NCBI RefSeq assembly: GCF_018835585.1 | Contig: NZ_JAHGVE010000027.1 | Coordinates: forward strand, 1 to 63,154 | Length of the DNA: 63,154 nucleotides | Direction: 5' to 3' | Source: Pelorhabdus rhamnosifermentans | GTDB lineage: Bacteria > Bacillota > Negativicutes > UMGS1260 | Part shown: piece by piece, positions 55,658 through 63,139 of the stretch | How positions within the stretch are numbered: the first letter of the stretch is position 1 | How the letters are laid out: every line of letters begins with the position of its first letter | Notes under the pieces: generated by a model | What the model was told of the DNA's origin: nothing | Databases searched by the model: none | The model's input: only the letters and a program-made list of their open reading frames with translations | Position numbers and translations under genes: made by a program

Positions 55658-55768
55658 TTAAGCATTCTGATGCGCTTTGCCGTTTATCGCCGCCTCGCCA
55701 CGTTTAATAGCTTCACTCATCGAACCAACTTCCCCTGTCGTCACATCGCTCCAATGAGAGGTTACCAT
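55658..55768 (-). CDS. 36-aa microprotein (family member a)
   Basis: ATG 55768 is preceded by AGGAGAAGG. The peptide opens with MVTSHWSDVTTGEVGS and ends in a helical stretch EAIKRGEAAINGKAHQNA. Relatives are at 58533-58607 and (decayed) 61867-61995. There is no signal peptide or TM segment. Function unknown. Confidence 0.65.
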   Translation of the reverse strand: MVTSHWSDVTTGEVGSMSEAIKRGEAAINGKAHQNA

Positions 55769-55835
55769 ATAACCTTCTCCTAAAGATACACTCTAAGCTT
55801 GTTTCTTCCCAAACTGTAGAAATTTTACGGGATAA

Positions 55836-55910
55836 CTAATTTACACTTAATCCCAGTCCTTCATCCAGTCCAAGCATAATATTCATATTTTGTATCGCAG
55901 CTCCTGGTGT
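55836..55910 (-). pseudogene. argC 3'-end remnant
   Basis: Twenty-four codons before a stop read TPGAAIQNMNIMLGLDEGLG, matching the C-terminus of N-acetyl-gamma-glutamyl-phosphate reductase (GQAVQNMNIMFGL in intact proteins). A stop precedes it in frame. Only this tail is visible; the rest of the gap to 56067 shows nothing I recognise. Confidence 0.55.
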
Positions 55911-56067
55911 TTACGCCTGACCAGTTGCGATTCAGAACATCTCATTTTTTAGACGCCCGAAAAGCCAGCTATATCCGAGCTGCATGAAGGAATTCAACGA
56001 AACTTTACAATTCATTCGTTTTTATACCGTTATTTCGTGTCTAGTTTTTCGAGAACCCCGCACAGAT

Positions 56068-57219
56068 CTAAGTTAACGAGCGTAGTACTCGGTTACGAAT
56101 ATCGCTCAAGCGCTTTACTGATTCATTGCTAAATACCAATCGAATAAACTGGTCGCTGTTTTTTTCTCCCCAATCACGCATGGGAGTAGCTGCTATCTTT
56201 CCGTGCTTAAGCAACAAATCCGATGCTTCAAAGGAACTATACCCTAACTCTTTAACATTTAAGAGCATTGACCATCCGCCTGCTGCTGATATGACAGGCA
56301 ATCCGGCAAGTTGTTCAACAATTTCATCTCGGCGTCTTGCCCATTCGTTAACAGCTGCCAGCAGATCACTATCAGGTGACTGTAACGCACAGCAAGCAGC
56401 CGTTTGTGATAATCCAGTCGGTGTTACTACATTATAGATGTGTACTAATGAAATATCTTTAATTATCTCTTCTGGTCCAGCTACCCAACCAACACGCCAA
56501 CCAATCATTCTATACTCTTTTGATACTGATCCAACCGTAATGGTGCGTTTAGCCATGCCTGGCAATGACGCAGGATGAATGTACAGTCGGTTATCATAGA
56601 TAATACGCTCCATTGCCGCGTTATATATAAGCCAAATATCCCGTTCTATACATATTTTAGCTATTTGCTGCCATTCTTGCATATTTAATAAAGCCCCAGA
56701 CGGCATAGATGGGTTCATTATAAATAACGCTCGAGTTCGGTCTGTAACCCTTGCTTGCAGTATATCTAGGTCCAACCTCCATTGACCGTCAACTAACTGA
56801 AAAGGCACCAATTTCGGAATGGCTCCCGCTAACCGTACACGATTGATCATTCCGGCATAAGTAGGATCAGTCAATATCACTTCATCCTCTGGATCAGTAA
56901 TCGCGAGCAAGGTATCGAACATTCCTTCTGTTCCTCCGCATGTAATTACAACTTCTTTTAGAGGATCATAAACAATATTGGTTTGTTTATAAAGATGACT
57001 TGCTACTGCCGAACACAGCGTTAAATTACCAGTAAACGGAAGATAACTATTTGCATCATCATTTGTTATGGCATATTTTGATGCCTCTATTACCCCGTGC
57101 GGTGGCGCAATGTCCGTATCCAAATTTTCTAACCTCAATATTTCCGGATCATTACCGGCAGCGCTCGCCACCCTGTCAATTGAAAAACCAGGAATACCGC
57201 ATAATCTTTTTACCGTCAT
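56068..57219 (-). CDS. Class I/II PLP-dependent aminotransferase-fold protein with altered active site
   Basis: This 383-aa fold-type I protein has the PLP-binding Lys at 234 (VGSVSKEYRMIGWRVGW) and TCGGTEGMFDTL in the phosphate-binding region. Three usual cofactor contacts differ: the NPxNPTG motif reads NPSMPSG (Met172 for the PLP-contacting Asn), and the DEVYE motif reads NAAMER (Asn200 for Asp, Met203 for Tyr). The activity may therefore not be ordinary transamination. It is 44 bp after the ybaK gene, in one operon, opposite the XRE-cupin regulator. SD AGGAGG. Confidence 0.85.
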   Translation of the reverse strand: MTVKRLCGIPGFSIDRVASAAGNDPEILRLENLDTDIAPPHGVIEASKYAITNDDANSYLPFTGNLTLCSAVASHLYKQTNIVYDPLKEVVITCGGTEGMFDTLLAITDPEDEVILTDPTYAGMINRVRLAGAIPKLVPFQLVDGQWRLDLDILQARVTDRTRALFIMNPSMPSGALLNMQEWQQIAKICIERDIWLIYNAAMERIIYDNRLYIHPASLPGMAKRTITVGSVSKEYRMIGWRVGWVAGPEEIIKDISLVHIYNVVTPTGLSQTAACCALQSPDSDLLAAVNEWARRRDEIVEQLAGLPVISAAGGWSMLLNVKELGYSSFEASDLLLKHGKIAATPMRDWGEKNSDQFIRLVFSNESVKRLSDIRNRVLRSLT

Positions 57220-57263
57220 CTCTCTCGCCTCCTAAAATATACACATCAGACAGCCTTTACCCA

Positions 57264-57743
57264 TTATTTAATTGAAATAATACTGGCTCCGGAAATGTCG
57301 CTCAATACATTGGGGCTTACTTTAAATACGGCATGAGGTGTACCAGCGGCCGCCCAAATATCTTCATATTTTAACAATTCTTCATCCATATATACAGCAG
57401 CATAGCTTTCTCTTCGAATTGGCGGAATACCGCCTATTGCAAATCCTGCATTTTCCAATACAAATTTTGCGTCCGCCTTTTCTAATCTTTCACCAACTAA
57501 GTCGCCCACTATCTTCTCATTAACCCGATTTGTGCCACTGGCAATGACTAGCACTGGCCGCTCAGTATTTTCTGTTTTAAATATCAATGACTTTGCAATT
57601 TGGCTCACTTGACAACCGACAGCATTTGCTGCTTCCTGTGATGTTCGTGTTGATGCTGACATTTCGACAACTTCAAGTTTAGCACCGAACTCATCAAGCA
57701 CTTTCTGCACCCGTTTCGCACTTTCTTGTAAAATACTGTTCAT
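57264..57743 (-). CDS. YbaK/EbsC-family aminoacyl-tRNA deacylase-like protein
   Basis: This 159-aa protein has the YbaK fold, with SQIAKSLIFKTE (the Lys used for editing), ASGTNRVNEKIVGD and AGFAIGGIPPI. Members hydrolyse mischarged tRNAs such as Cys- or Ala-tRNA(Pro). ATG 57743 has AAGGGGG upstream. It is the first gene of an operon with the aminotransferase-like gene and divergent from the XRE-cupin gene. Confidence 0.92.
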   Translation of the reverse strand: MNSILQESAKRVQKVLDEFGAKLEVVEMSASTRTSQEAANAVGCQVSQIAKSLIFKTENTERPVLVIASGTNRVNEKIVGDLVGERLEKADAKFVLENAGFAIGGIPPIRRESYAAVYMDEELLKYEDIWAAAGTPHAVFKVSPNVLSDISGASIISIK

Positions 57744-57785
57744 CAAACTGCCCCCTTAACATCTAATCGTGTTAAAATACAAATG

Positions 57786-57799
57786 TATGCTATAGCATA
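57786..57799. promoter_or_regulatory. Operator 1 for the XRE-cupin regulator
   Basis: The perfect palindrome TATGCTATAGCATA shares the pattern TATGYTATARCATA with operator 2, about 31 bp away, in the 116-bp divergent region. Confidence 0.7.
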
Positions 57800-57816
57800 A
57801 TTTAATTAATATTATA

Positions 57817-57842
57817 CTATTGTATGTTATAACATACAATAG
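57817..57842. promoter_or_regulatory. Operator 2 for the XRE-cupin regulator
   Basis: A perfect 26-bp palindrome centred on TATGTTATAACATA, 17 bp upstream of the regulator start. It overlaps or abuts its ribosome site region, consistent with autorepression. Confidence 0.75.
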
Positions 57843-57859
57843 TTTTTGGAGGCAACGAA

Positions 57860-58414
57860 ATGGAGAATTTATCAAAAATAATCGGGCGAAACCTATATGA
57901 AATTCGCAAAAAGAAAAATTATAGTTTAGACAAAGTAGCTGAATTAACCGGAGTAAGTAAACCTATGCTAGGACAGATTGAGCGAGGAATTTCAAATCCA
58001 TCAGTCGCCTTATTGTGGAAGATTGCATCAGGTCTAAATGTTTCGTTTTCTTATTTTATTGAAGAAAGTAAAGATGAAACTTGTTACGTCCACTTCAATG
58101 ATATCCAACCCCTTTACGAATCCAAAAGCCAAATGGCTGCCTACCCGTTATTCCCCTATGATGATAATCGAAAGTTCGAGATATTCACTATCTTTTTACA
58201 GCCCGGCTGCACTCATAGCTCCAATCCTCATAACGATGGCGTTGAAGAATACATCATCGTAACAGAAGGCCAATTAGACTTGGTAATTACCGAAAACGTC
58301 TACAAACTTCAGAAAGGAGATGCATTGTCTTTCCCTGCCAACAAAAAGCATTCTTATCAAAACTCTTCAGATACTCCAGTATGTTTCAACAATATCATCT
58401 ATTACACACGATAA
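57860..58414 (+). CDS. XRE-family regulator with C-terminal cupin sensor
   Basis: This 184-aa protein has an HTH_3 domain (about 8-63, NYSLDKVAELTGVSKPMLGQ, NPSVALLWKI) and a cupin domain (about 105-180: PHNDGVEEYIIVTEGQ, GDALSFPANKKHSYQN). This architecture commonly senses small metabolites. TTTGGAGG precedes ATG. It is divergent from ybaK and the aminotransferase-like gene, with two matching palindromes between. Confidence 0.93.
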   Translation: MENLSKIIGRNLYEIRKKKNYSLDKVAELTGVSKPMLGQIERGISNPSVALLWKIASGLNVSFSYFIEESKDETCYVHFNDIQPLYESKSQMAAYPLFPYDDNRKFEIFTIFLQPGCTHSSNPHNDGVEEYIIVTEGQLDLVITENVYKLQKGDALSFPANKKHSYQNSSDTPVCFNNIIYYTR

Positions 58415-58488
58415 GAGAAGAAAGGCACAGTCCAACTTAAGATATTGCTTTCACGGACATGACACCAATGACAGTGATACAACAAAAA

Positions 58489-58528
58489 AATGACCCGAAG
58501 TCCACTAAAAATAACTTCGGATCATTTT
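58489..58528. terminator. Terminator after microprotein gene b
   Basis: AATGA..CCGAAGT and ACTTCGG..TCATT arms, directly downstream of the 24-aa gene on the minus strand, also placed to end the XRE-cupin transcript. Confidence 0.75.
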
Positions 58529-58532
58529 CATT

Positions 58533-58607
58533 TTATTTAGCATTCTGATCTTCTTGTTTGATTGCAAGATCACACTTCTTGATCAATTCTTTTAACTCAT
58601 GTTCCAT
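58533..58607 (-). CDS. 24-aa microprotein (family member b)
   Basis: ATG 58607 has GGAGAAAA upstream. The peptide ELKELIKKCDLAIKQEDQNA ends in Lys after a three-residue start and is related to EAIKRGExAI...HQNAK of the other members. It begins 33 bp after the stop of cassette protein copy 3 and is probably co-transcribed with it. Confidence 0.55.
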   Translation of the reverse strand: MEHELKELIKKCDLAIKQEDQNAK

Positions 58608-58640
58608 AATAATTTTCTCCTAAAAATATAATATATACCA

Positions 58641-58934
58641 TTAGCCTCTGCCGGGTTCCCAAAGCATGGCTTGTAAAATTAACCGTAGTGCATCGGAAAA
58701 GCCTTGTCGATAATATACATCCGTAACGGCATTTTCCATCTGATTTCGTTCATCATCGAGTCGGAGCAAAGTTTCATGCATTTCCGGCGGCAAAATTTCT
58801 TTGATTTTTTCATAATAGTTCTCGGCTTTTTGAGAAGCGTGATAATAGTCGCTGGACACATTTTCGAGTGAAACATGTTCCCAGTTTTCCGTTTCGATGG
58901 CTGTAACCAAAAAATCGAACATGTTTTTTACCAC
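58641..58934 (-). CDS. Cassette protein, copy 3 (97 aa, unknown)
   Basis: GTG 58934 is 7 nt after GGAGG. It is nearly identical to copy 1, with about ten substitutions, most of them conservative (V/I, F/L, M/L). The conserved core includes LENVSSDYYHASQK, PPEMHETLLR and DVYYRQGFSDA. It is preceded by a TATAAT element and by the structured RNA, and followed by a 24-aa microprotein gene. Function unknown. Confidence 0.78.
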   Translation of the reverse strand: MVKNMFDFLVTAIETENWEHVSLENVSSDYYHASQKAENYYEKIKEILPPEMHETLLRLDDERNQMENAVTDVYYRQGFSDALRLILQAMLWEPGRG

Positions 58935-59028
58935 AATACCGCCTCCCATTTCAGTACACTATTATACACATTTATCCCTCCCGCATGCAGGTCACCCGCG
59001 AACAAGACAGCGTGCGCCCTAATTTGGG

Positions 59029-59350
59029 GGAATTTGAAAGCCGCTTGTGCCAGGTATACTTACCTACACAAGCGGCTTCATTTCATAGATTCTGTGTCGT
59101 GGGTACTTCGGCTCTATATTGAACCGCTTTCCCTGTGCTACGATGATTGCATGCAGTCGCATAGCCCTGACCCACGAACAAACCGATTATACCCGAACAT
59201 ACCTTTGCTTGTCTTTCAGGAAATCATTGGGTATAATTAATATTGTCGTCGTGGACATGAACTGTTACGTGTAGGTGGTCCTTTCACCTGCGCGTGCCTA
59301 AAAGTGCTCCTACACTTTTAGGACGCGGCGACATTTTAAATTCCCATCCA
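59029..59350 (-). ncRNA. Structured RNA of the cassette, copy 3
   Basis: From a consensus promoter to a 12-bp terminator-like hairpin (59038-59049 with 59067-59078). Internal stems: GCGT-(N)-CCTAAAAGTG with CACTTTTAGG-ACGC (59292-59326), AGGTG/CACCT (59273-59289), ATTATACCC/GGGTATAAT (59186-59194 with 59229-59237), CTATGC/GCACAG (one mismatch) and CGGTTC/GAGCCG. Stems are kept between copies while loops vary. No known RNA family was recognised. Confidence 0.7.
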
Positions 59351-59356
59351 TTTCTA

Positions 59357-59385
59357 ATTATAGTACGAGTTGTAAATTTTGCCAA
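59357..59385 (-). promoter_or_regulatory. Sigma-70 promoter of the cassette RNA, copy 3
   Basis: -35 TTGGCA (59380-59385), 17-bp spacer, -10 TATAAT (59357-59362), minus strand. This is the closest of the three to consensus. Confidence 0.82.
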
Positions 59386-59636
59386 GAGAATTTGGCTGAA
59401 AATCGTTCGACAAACCATGAAAAAACGCGAATCACCAAAAAGATAACCCGGCCTGATAATATACTAAGAAAACATAATACTACCGACGTAGACACGCCAT
59501 AATGGTGCATTACCGATTGCACAGTGCTTGGCTTGCTATTAGGTTTTACTTACAAAAAAAGTTGGCGTAAAATTCCCGCAAAGTATAGCATTAAGCGCCT
59601 CGAATATAAATTACGCCCATATAGAGTCAGAATTAG

Positions 59637-59682
59637 GAACCCCGCTCATTATCCAGTTTATATTAGATAATGAGCGGGGTTC
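59637..59682. terminator. Terminator downstream of hxlR-type gene
   Basis: A perfect 17-bp stem (59637-59653 with 59666-59682), 30 bp after the stop codon at 59712. The 200 bp to its left (59434-59636) show an inverted GGCGTAA/TTACGCC pair and no gene. Confidence 0.75.
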
Positions 59683-59711
59683 TTCTAATATTATGTGTGC
59701 ATGTGTCTTAA

Positions 59712-60080
59712 TTATTCTCTGGCAGTGTTATCACAAGAAGCACTAAACATTTGCTCCTTTCCCCATTGATTAATAATTTCTAAAGCAGGTAATAATTGCT
59801 TACAGCTTTCGGTTAAGGAATATTCCACATGAGGTGGTATGTTGTTATATTCCATTCGAGTTACAAGTCCATGTTTTTCTAACCCCCGCAAAGCACGAGT
59901 AAGCATAATGTTGGTAATACCATTCAGATGTCGTTTTAATTCATTGTATCGCATACTTTCCTGTGCAGAAAGTTCCCAAATAATCGGCAATCTCCATTTT
60001 CCGCCAATGATTTCAAGTGCATGTATAACAGCACATTTATTAAAATGAACGGGTTTAACGTCTTTCATTTTCTTTGTCAT
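59712..60080 (-). CDS. HxlR-family transcriptional regulator
   Basis: This 122-aa winged-helix regulator has ALEIIGGKWRLPIIWEL, MRYNELKRHLNGITNIMLTR and GLVTRMEYNNIPPHVEYSLT, all typical of HxlR/YodB proteins that sense electrophiles or aldehydes through a conserved N-terminal Cys (here in NKCAVIHAL). It is divergent from the nitroreductase and OYE genes, its probable targets. GGAGATATATT precedes ATG. Confidence 0.93.
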   Translation of the reverse strand: MTKKMKDVKPVHFNKCAVIHALEIIGGKWRLPIIWELSAQESMRYNELKRHLNGITNIMLTRALRGLEKHGLVTRMEYNNIPPHVEYSLTESCKQLLPALEIINQWGKEQMFSASCDNTARE

Positions 60081-60154
60081 AATATATCTCCAATTCTAAG
60101 GAACAAAAATGTGCGTACTTGTAAATATGTTTCCTTTCATATATCTTTAGTATA

Positions 60155-60172
60155 AAGTGTTGCGTAACACTT
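60155..60172. promoter_or_regulatory. HxlR operator candidate
   Basis: AAGTGTT-GCGT-AACACTT inverted repeat (7-bp arms) in the hxlR/nitroreductase divergent region; ACTTGTAAA also occurs twice nearby (60117 and 60169). Confidence 0.65.
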
Positions 60173-60259
60173 GTAAAGCATAGTTTCACTGGAAGAAATA
60201 CATCTGAAAATACCAACTATAGTCCACAAAAAAGCCAAATAGCTACAAGGAGAATGATT

Positions 60260-60829
60260 ATGAATTTTATAAATCTTGCAGCGGAAAGATACTCCCTGCG
60301 TAAATTTAGCGATAAACCCATTGAAAAAGAAAAGCTTGATCTTGTGCTGAAAGCAGGGCAACTTGCACCAACAGCTGTAAACTTTCAGCCACAACGTATT
60401 CTTGTCATCGAAAGCCAACCTGCTCTTACAAAACTAAAAGATTGTACCCCCTACCATTTCAATGCACCAATGGCACTTTTAGTATGCTATGACAAGGCAG
60501 TAAGCTGGAAACGCAATTCTGATAGCAAAGACAATGGTGATATTGATGCCAGTATTGTAGCAACGCATATGATGCTTGAGGCCGCAGATCTCGGTTTGGG
60601 TACTACCTGGGTAGGCAACTTTAACTCCGATATGATTATGAAACTATTTGAGTTGCCGAAAAACTTTGTGCCTGTTACTTTATTACCTATTGGCTATCCT
60701 GCAGAGGATGCAAAAAAGCATTCTTGGCATAGCCAGAGGGTCCCGATAGGAGAAACAGTGTTTTTTAACGACTTTTCCAGATGGGAGGCGAAAGAAATTG
60801 ACAAAGCTGCAAGAAACGCTCACCATTAG
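60260..60829 (+). CDS. Nitroreductase-family FMN oxidoreductase
   Basis: This 189-aa protein has the nitroreductase opening AAERYSLRKFSDKPIEKEKL (FMN phosphate-binding Arg residues), AGQLAPTAVNFQPQRI and GLGTTWVGNF. Such enzymes reduce nitro compounds, quinones or enones with NAD(P)H. ATG 60260 is 7 nt after AGGAGA. It overlaps the OYE-type gene by 32 bp, so the two are translated together. Confidence 0.93.
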   Translation: MNFINLAAERYSLRKFSDKPIEKEKLDLVLKAGQLAPTAVNFQPQRILVIESQPALTKLKDCTPYHFNAPMALLVCYDKAVSWKRNSDSKDNGDIDASIVATHMMLEAADLGLGTTWVGNFNSDMIMKLFELPKNFVPVTLLPIGYPAEDAKKHSWHSQRVPIGETVFFNDFSRWEAKEIDKAARNAHH

Positions 60830-61772
60830 AAATAACATGATTAAAAACCGCATTGTTATGGCTCCGATGGTTACTTTTTCTTTTCACGGAGATAACGGCT
60901 CTTATTATGGCAAGCAACATATTGAACATTATGCAGAACGTGCAAAAGGCGGTGCCGGTCTTATTATTGTGCAGGCCACCAGCGTATTCGGTGCTGTAGA
61001 TGCCAAAAATATGTGGTCAACCGATAATAGCACATCTTTAAAACAGATTGTCAGCAACTGCCATGCATATGGTGCCACAATAATGCTACAGCTTAGTTGT
61101 GGCGATATGGACATCAATCAGTTATCAACTGCTGAAATTAATTCAATGCAAATAGATATGAAGCAGGCAGCCATTTCCGCTTGTCAAATAGGCTTTAACG
61201 GCGTCGAATATCACTTTGCTCACGGCTTTACCTTATGCAAATTTCTTGATACCTCTTACAACCGGCGGACAGACCAATATGGGGGCAATGCCACAAACAG
61301 AACAAGGGTTCTGACCGAATTACTCCCTGAAATTCGTAACAATACTCATGAGAAATTTATTATCGCAGTGCGAATGGGTGAATATTTGCCAAGAAGCCAG
61401 GATGGTATTGAGGTGGCTAAAATCTTTGAGAAATCCGGGGTTGATCTACTTCACATTTCATTTGGTATGTATCCGCCTGAATACGCTGTCCCAGAAAGTT
61501 TTAAGTGTAGCTCTATTACTTATAGCGGATGTAAAATAAAGAAAGAAGTAAACATTCCCGTTATAGCAGTCAATGAAATTCGTACAGAAGAACAGGTTCG
61601 ATTCTTAATCGAAAATGATTATGTTGATTTCGCAGGTATTGGCAGAGGTATGCTTTCTGACCCCGAATTTGCAAATCATATCATAAAGAGCGAACCTGTA
61701 AACCAGTGCTTTGGATGTAAGGAGTGTTTATGGTTTACTAACCATACCATGTGCCCATCAAAGAATAAATAA
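60798..61772 (+). CDS. Old-yellow-enzyme family NADH:flavin oxidoreductase
   Basis: This 324-aa TIM-barrel flavoprotein has NRIVMAPMVTFSF at the start, GFNGVEYHFAHGFTLCKFLD (with the His used for substrate binding), NRRTDQYGGNATNR and FAGIGRGMLSDPEF. The C-terminus carries CFGCKECLWFTNHTMC, a possible FeS ligand set without a following FAD domain. TTG 60798 follows GGAGG by 9 nt inside the nitroreductase gene. The pair looks like an electrophile/enone-reducing operon under HxlR. Confidence 0.88.
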   Translation: MTKLQETLTIRNNMIKNRIVMAPMVTFSFHGDNGSYYGKQHIEHYAERAKGGAGLIIVQATSVFGAVDAKNMWSTDNSTSLKQIVSNCHAYGATIMLQLSCGDMDINQLSTAEINSMQIDMKQAAISACQIGFNGVEYHFAHGFTLCKFLDTSYNRRTDQYGGNATNRTRVLTELLPEIRNNTHEKFIIAVRMGEYLPRSQDGIEVAKIFEKSGVDLLHISFGMYPPEYAVPESFKCSSITYSGCKIKKEVNIPVIAVNEIRTEEQVRFLIENDYVDFAGIGRGMLSDPEFANHIIKSEPVNQCFGCKECLWFTNHTMCPSKNK

Positions 61773-61822
61773 ACAGGGTAGGGCATAATTTATAAATGCC
61801 TAATACCATATTATGAAATAAA

Positions 61823-61863
61823 AAATGCCCCAAAGTTTGAATAAGACAAACTTCGGAGCATTT
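61823..61863. terminator. Bidirectional terminator
   Basis: AAATGC.CC.AAGTTTG (61823-61839) pairs with CAAACTT.GG.GCATTT (61847-61863) and has T-runs on both sides. It serves the OYE gene and the small minus-strand remnant. Confidence 0.85.
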
Positions 61864-61866
61864 TTA

Positions 61867-61995
61867 TTATTTCGCATTCTGATGAACTGCACCATTAGCT
61901 TTTGCTTCTTCTGTTATTGCTTGTTCGCCACGTTTGATCGCTTCTCTAACCATCGAGCCAACTTCACCTGTAGTTACATCGGACCAATAGGATGT
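61867..61995 (-). pseudogene. Microprotein family member c, start codon lost
   Basis: The frame reads TSYWSDVTTGEVGSMVREAI, then KRGEQAITEEAKANGAVHQN plus AK, clearly related to the 36-aa microprotein. A TAA stands immediately upstream where an ATG and Val codon would be expected. It could only start at an internal ATG, giving about 28 residues. Confidence 0.6.
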
Positions 61996-62075
61996 TTATA
62001 AATATCTTTTGCTTTTAGTGCACCTCATAAATTAACTACTGCTTCTAGCTTCGCCAAAATTTCACTACAACCTTC

Positions 62076-62960
62076 TTAAAGATAATTCATTCGAGTCTCC
62101 TCTAAAAAGCTCAGAATAGTAGGCGAAAGCCACTTATCTTTATGATAAGCTATTTGAGTAAAAACCCTTAAAGGAGGTCCTTTCCACGGCACTTCTGTCA
62201 ACAAATTATGCGTAAGCTCATATTCTACGGAAACACGTGGCAAAACAGTAATCCCCAAGCCACTCATAACCAATTGTTTAATGGCTTGAATATTGTTGAT
62301 TTCAATCAGAGAATGCGGCTGAACCCCCGCTTCCTGTAAAAGTTCATCAATCACAGCCCGATACGTGCAATTCTCCTGGGTTATAATCAAGTTCTCGGTT
62401 TGAAAATCTTGAATACCTAGCGCCGAATACCTACAAAAAGGGTGATCGGGCGCAATGACCACCACAATCGATTCCTCAAATAATTTTTCCACTATTAAAT
62501 CAGTATATTGCACTTCTTTTGTTAAGAAAAAAGCCACATCAACTACATTTTCTCGTATTTGCTCATAAATTTCCTGAATCGAACCAAACTTCAAACTAAC
62601 ATCTGTACTGGGATGCTTTGCTATAAAAGATTTCAATATAAATGGCAGACGAACAACACTAAAGGACTGATTGGCCCCTATTGTAATTTTTCCCATTCCA
62701 ACTTCTCTTTCCATAAATACGGAAACAGCCTCTTCAGAAAATGCCAATATCTTTTCCGCATAATACAGTAATTGCTCGCCCTGCTGGGTTATTTTTATTT
62801 TATGTCCCAATCGTTCAAAAAGCTTTACCTGAAATTCTTCTTCCAATAATTGAATATGCATAGTAACCGTAGGTTGGGCATACCCCAGAATTTTAGCAGC
62901 ATAACTAAAACTCCCTGTCCTATTTATCACTGAAAAAGTTTTTAAGTGTTTTATATCCAT
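62076..62960 (-). CDS. LysR-family transcriptional regulator
   Basis: This 294-aa protein has an N-terminal HTH (FSYAAKILGYAQPTVTMHIQ) and a LysR substrate-binding domain (about 90-290, GKITIGANQSFSVVRLPFIL, SGLGITVLPRVSVEYEL). GAGGGAATACTTGT precedes ATG. Its divergent target, if any, lies beyond the right edge. The effector is unknown. Confidence 0.93.
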   Translation of the reverse strand: MDIKHLKTFSVINRTGSFSYAAKILGYAQPTVTMHIQLLEEEFQVKLFERLGHKIKITQQGEQLLYYAEKILAFSEEAVSVFMEREVGMGKITIGANQSFSVVRLPFILKSFIAKHPSTDVSLKFGSIQEIYEQIRENVVDVAFFLTKEVQYTDLIVEKLFEESIVVVIAPDHPFCRYSALGIQDFQTENLIITQENCTYRAVIDELLQEAGVQPHSLIEINNIQAIKQLVMSGLGITVLPRVSVEYELTHNLLTEVPWKGPPLRVFTQIAYHKDKWLSPTILSFLEETRMNYL

Positions 62961-63099
62961 ACAAGTATTCCCTCGATATTATAAAACATAATCATTTATA
63001 TTATAATTATCAATTTTACATATACAGCCAACTACAGTATATTAAAGATATACATTCTTGTAAACAGATATACTAGTAAAATTGTGTTTAACTTGTGAT

Positions 63100-63139
63100 A
63101 ATGTCACTATGTAGACTATCGTGAGAAAATGTCACTATG
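63100..63139 (+). repeat. Direct repeat near the right edge
   Basis: AATGTCACTATG occurs at 63100-63111 and 63128-63139. Spaced short repeats like this occur at ends of some insertion sequences, and GAGGTG near 63148 could be a ribosome site for a gene starting at the edge. The window ends before this can be judged. Confidence 0.4.

Noticed and set aside
44933-59433. Three-copy repeat as an insertion sequence
   Set aside because: No transposase, no terminal inverted repeats and no target-site duplications found by eye; the ends differ between copy 1 and copies 2 and 3.
63100-63139. Two direct repeats at the right edge as a CRISPR start
   Set aside because: Only two 12-bp units with a 16-bp gap, far shorter than CRISPR repeats, and no cas genes.
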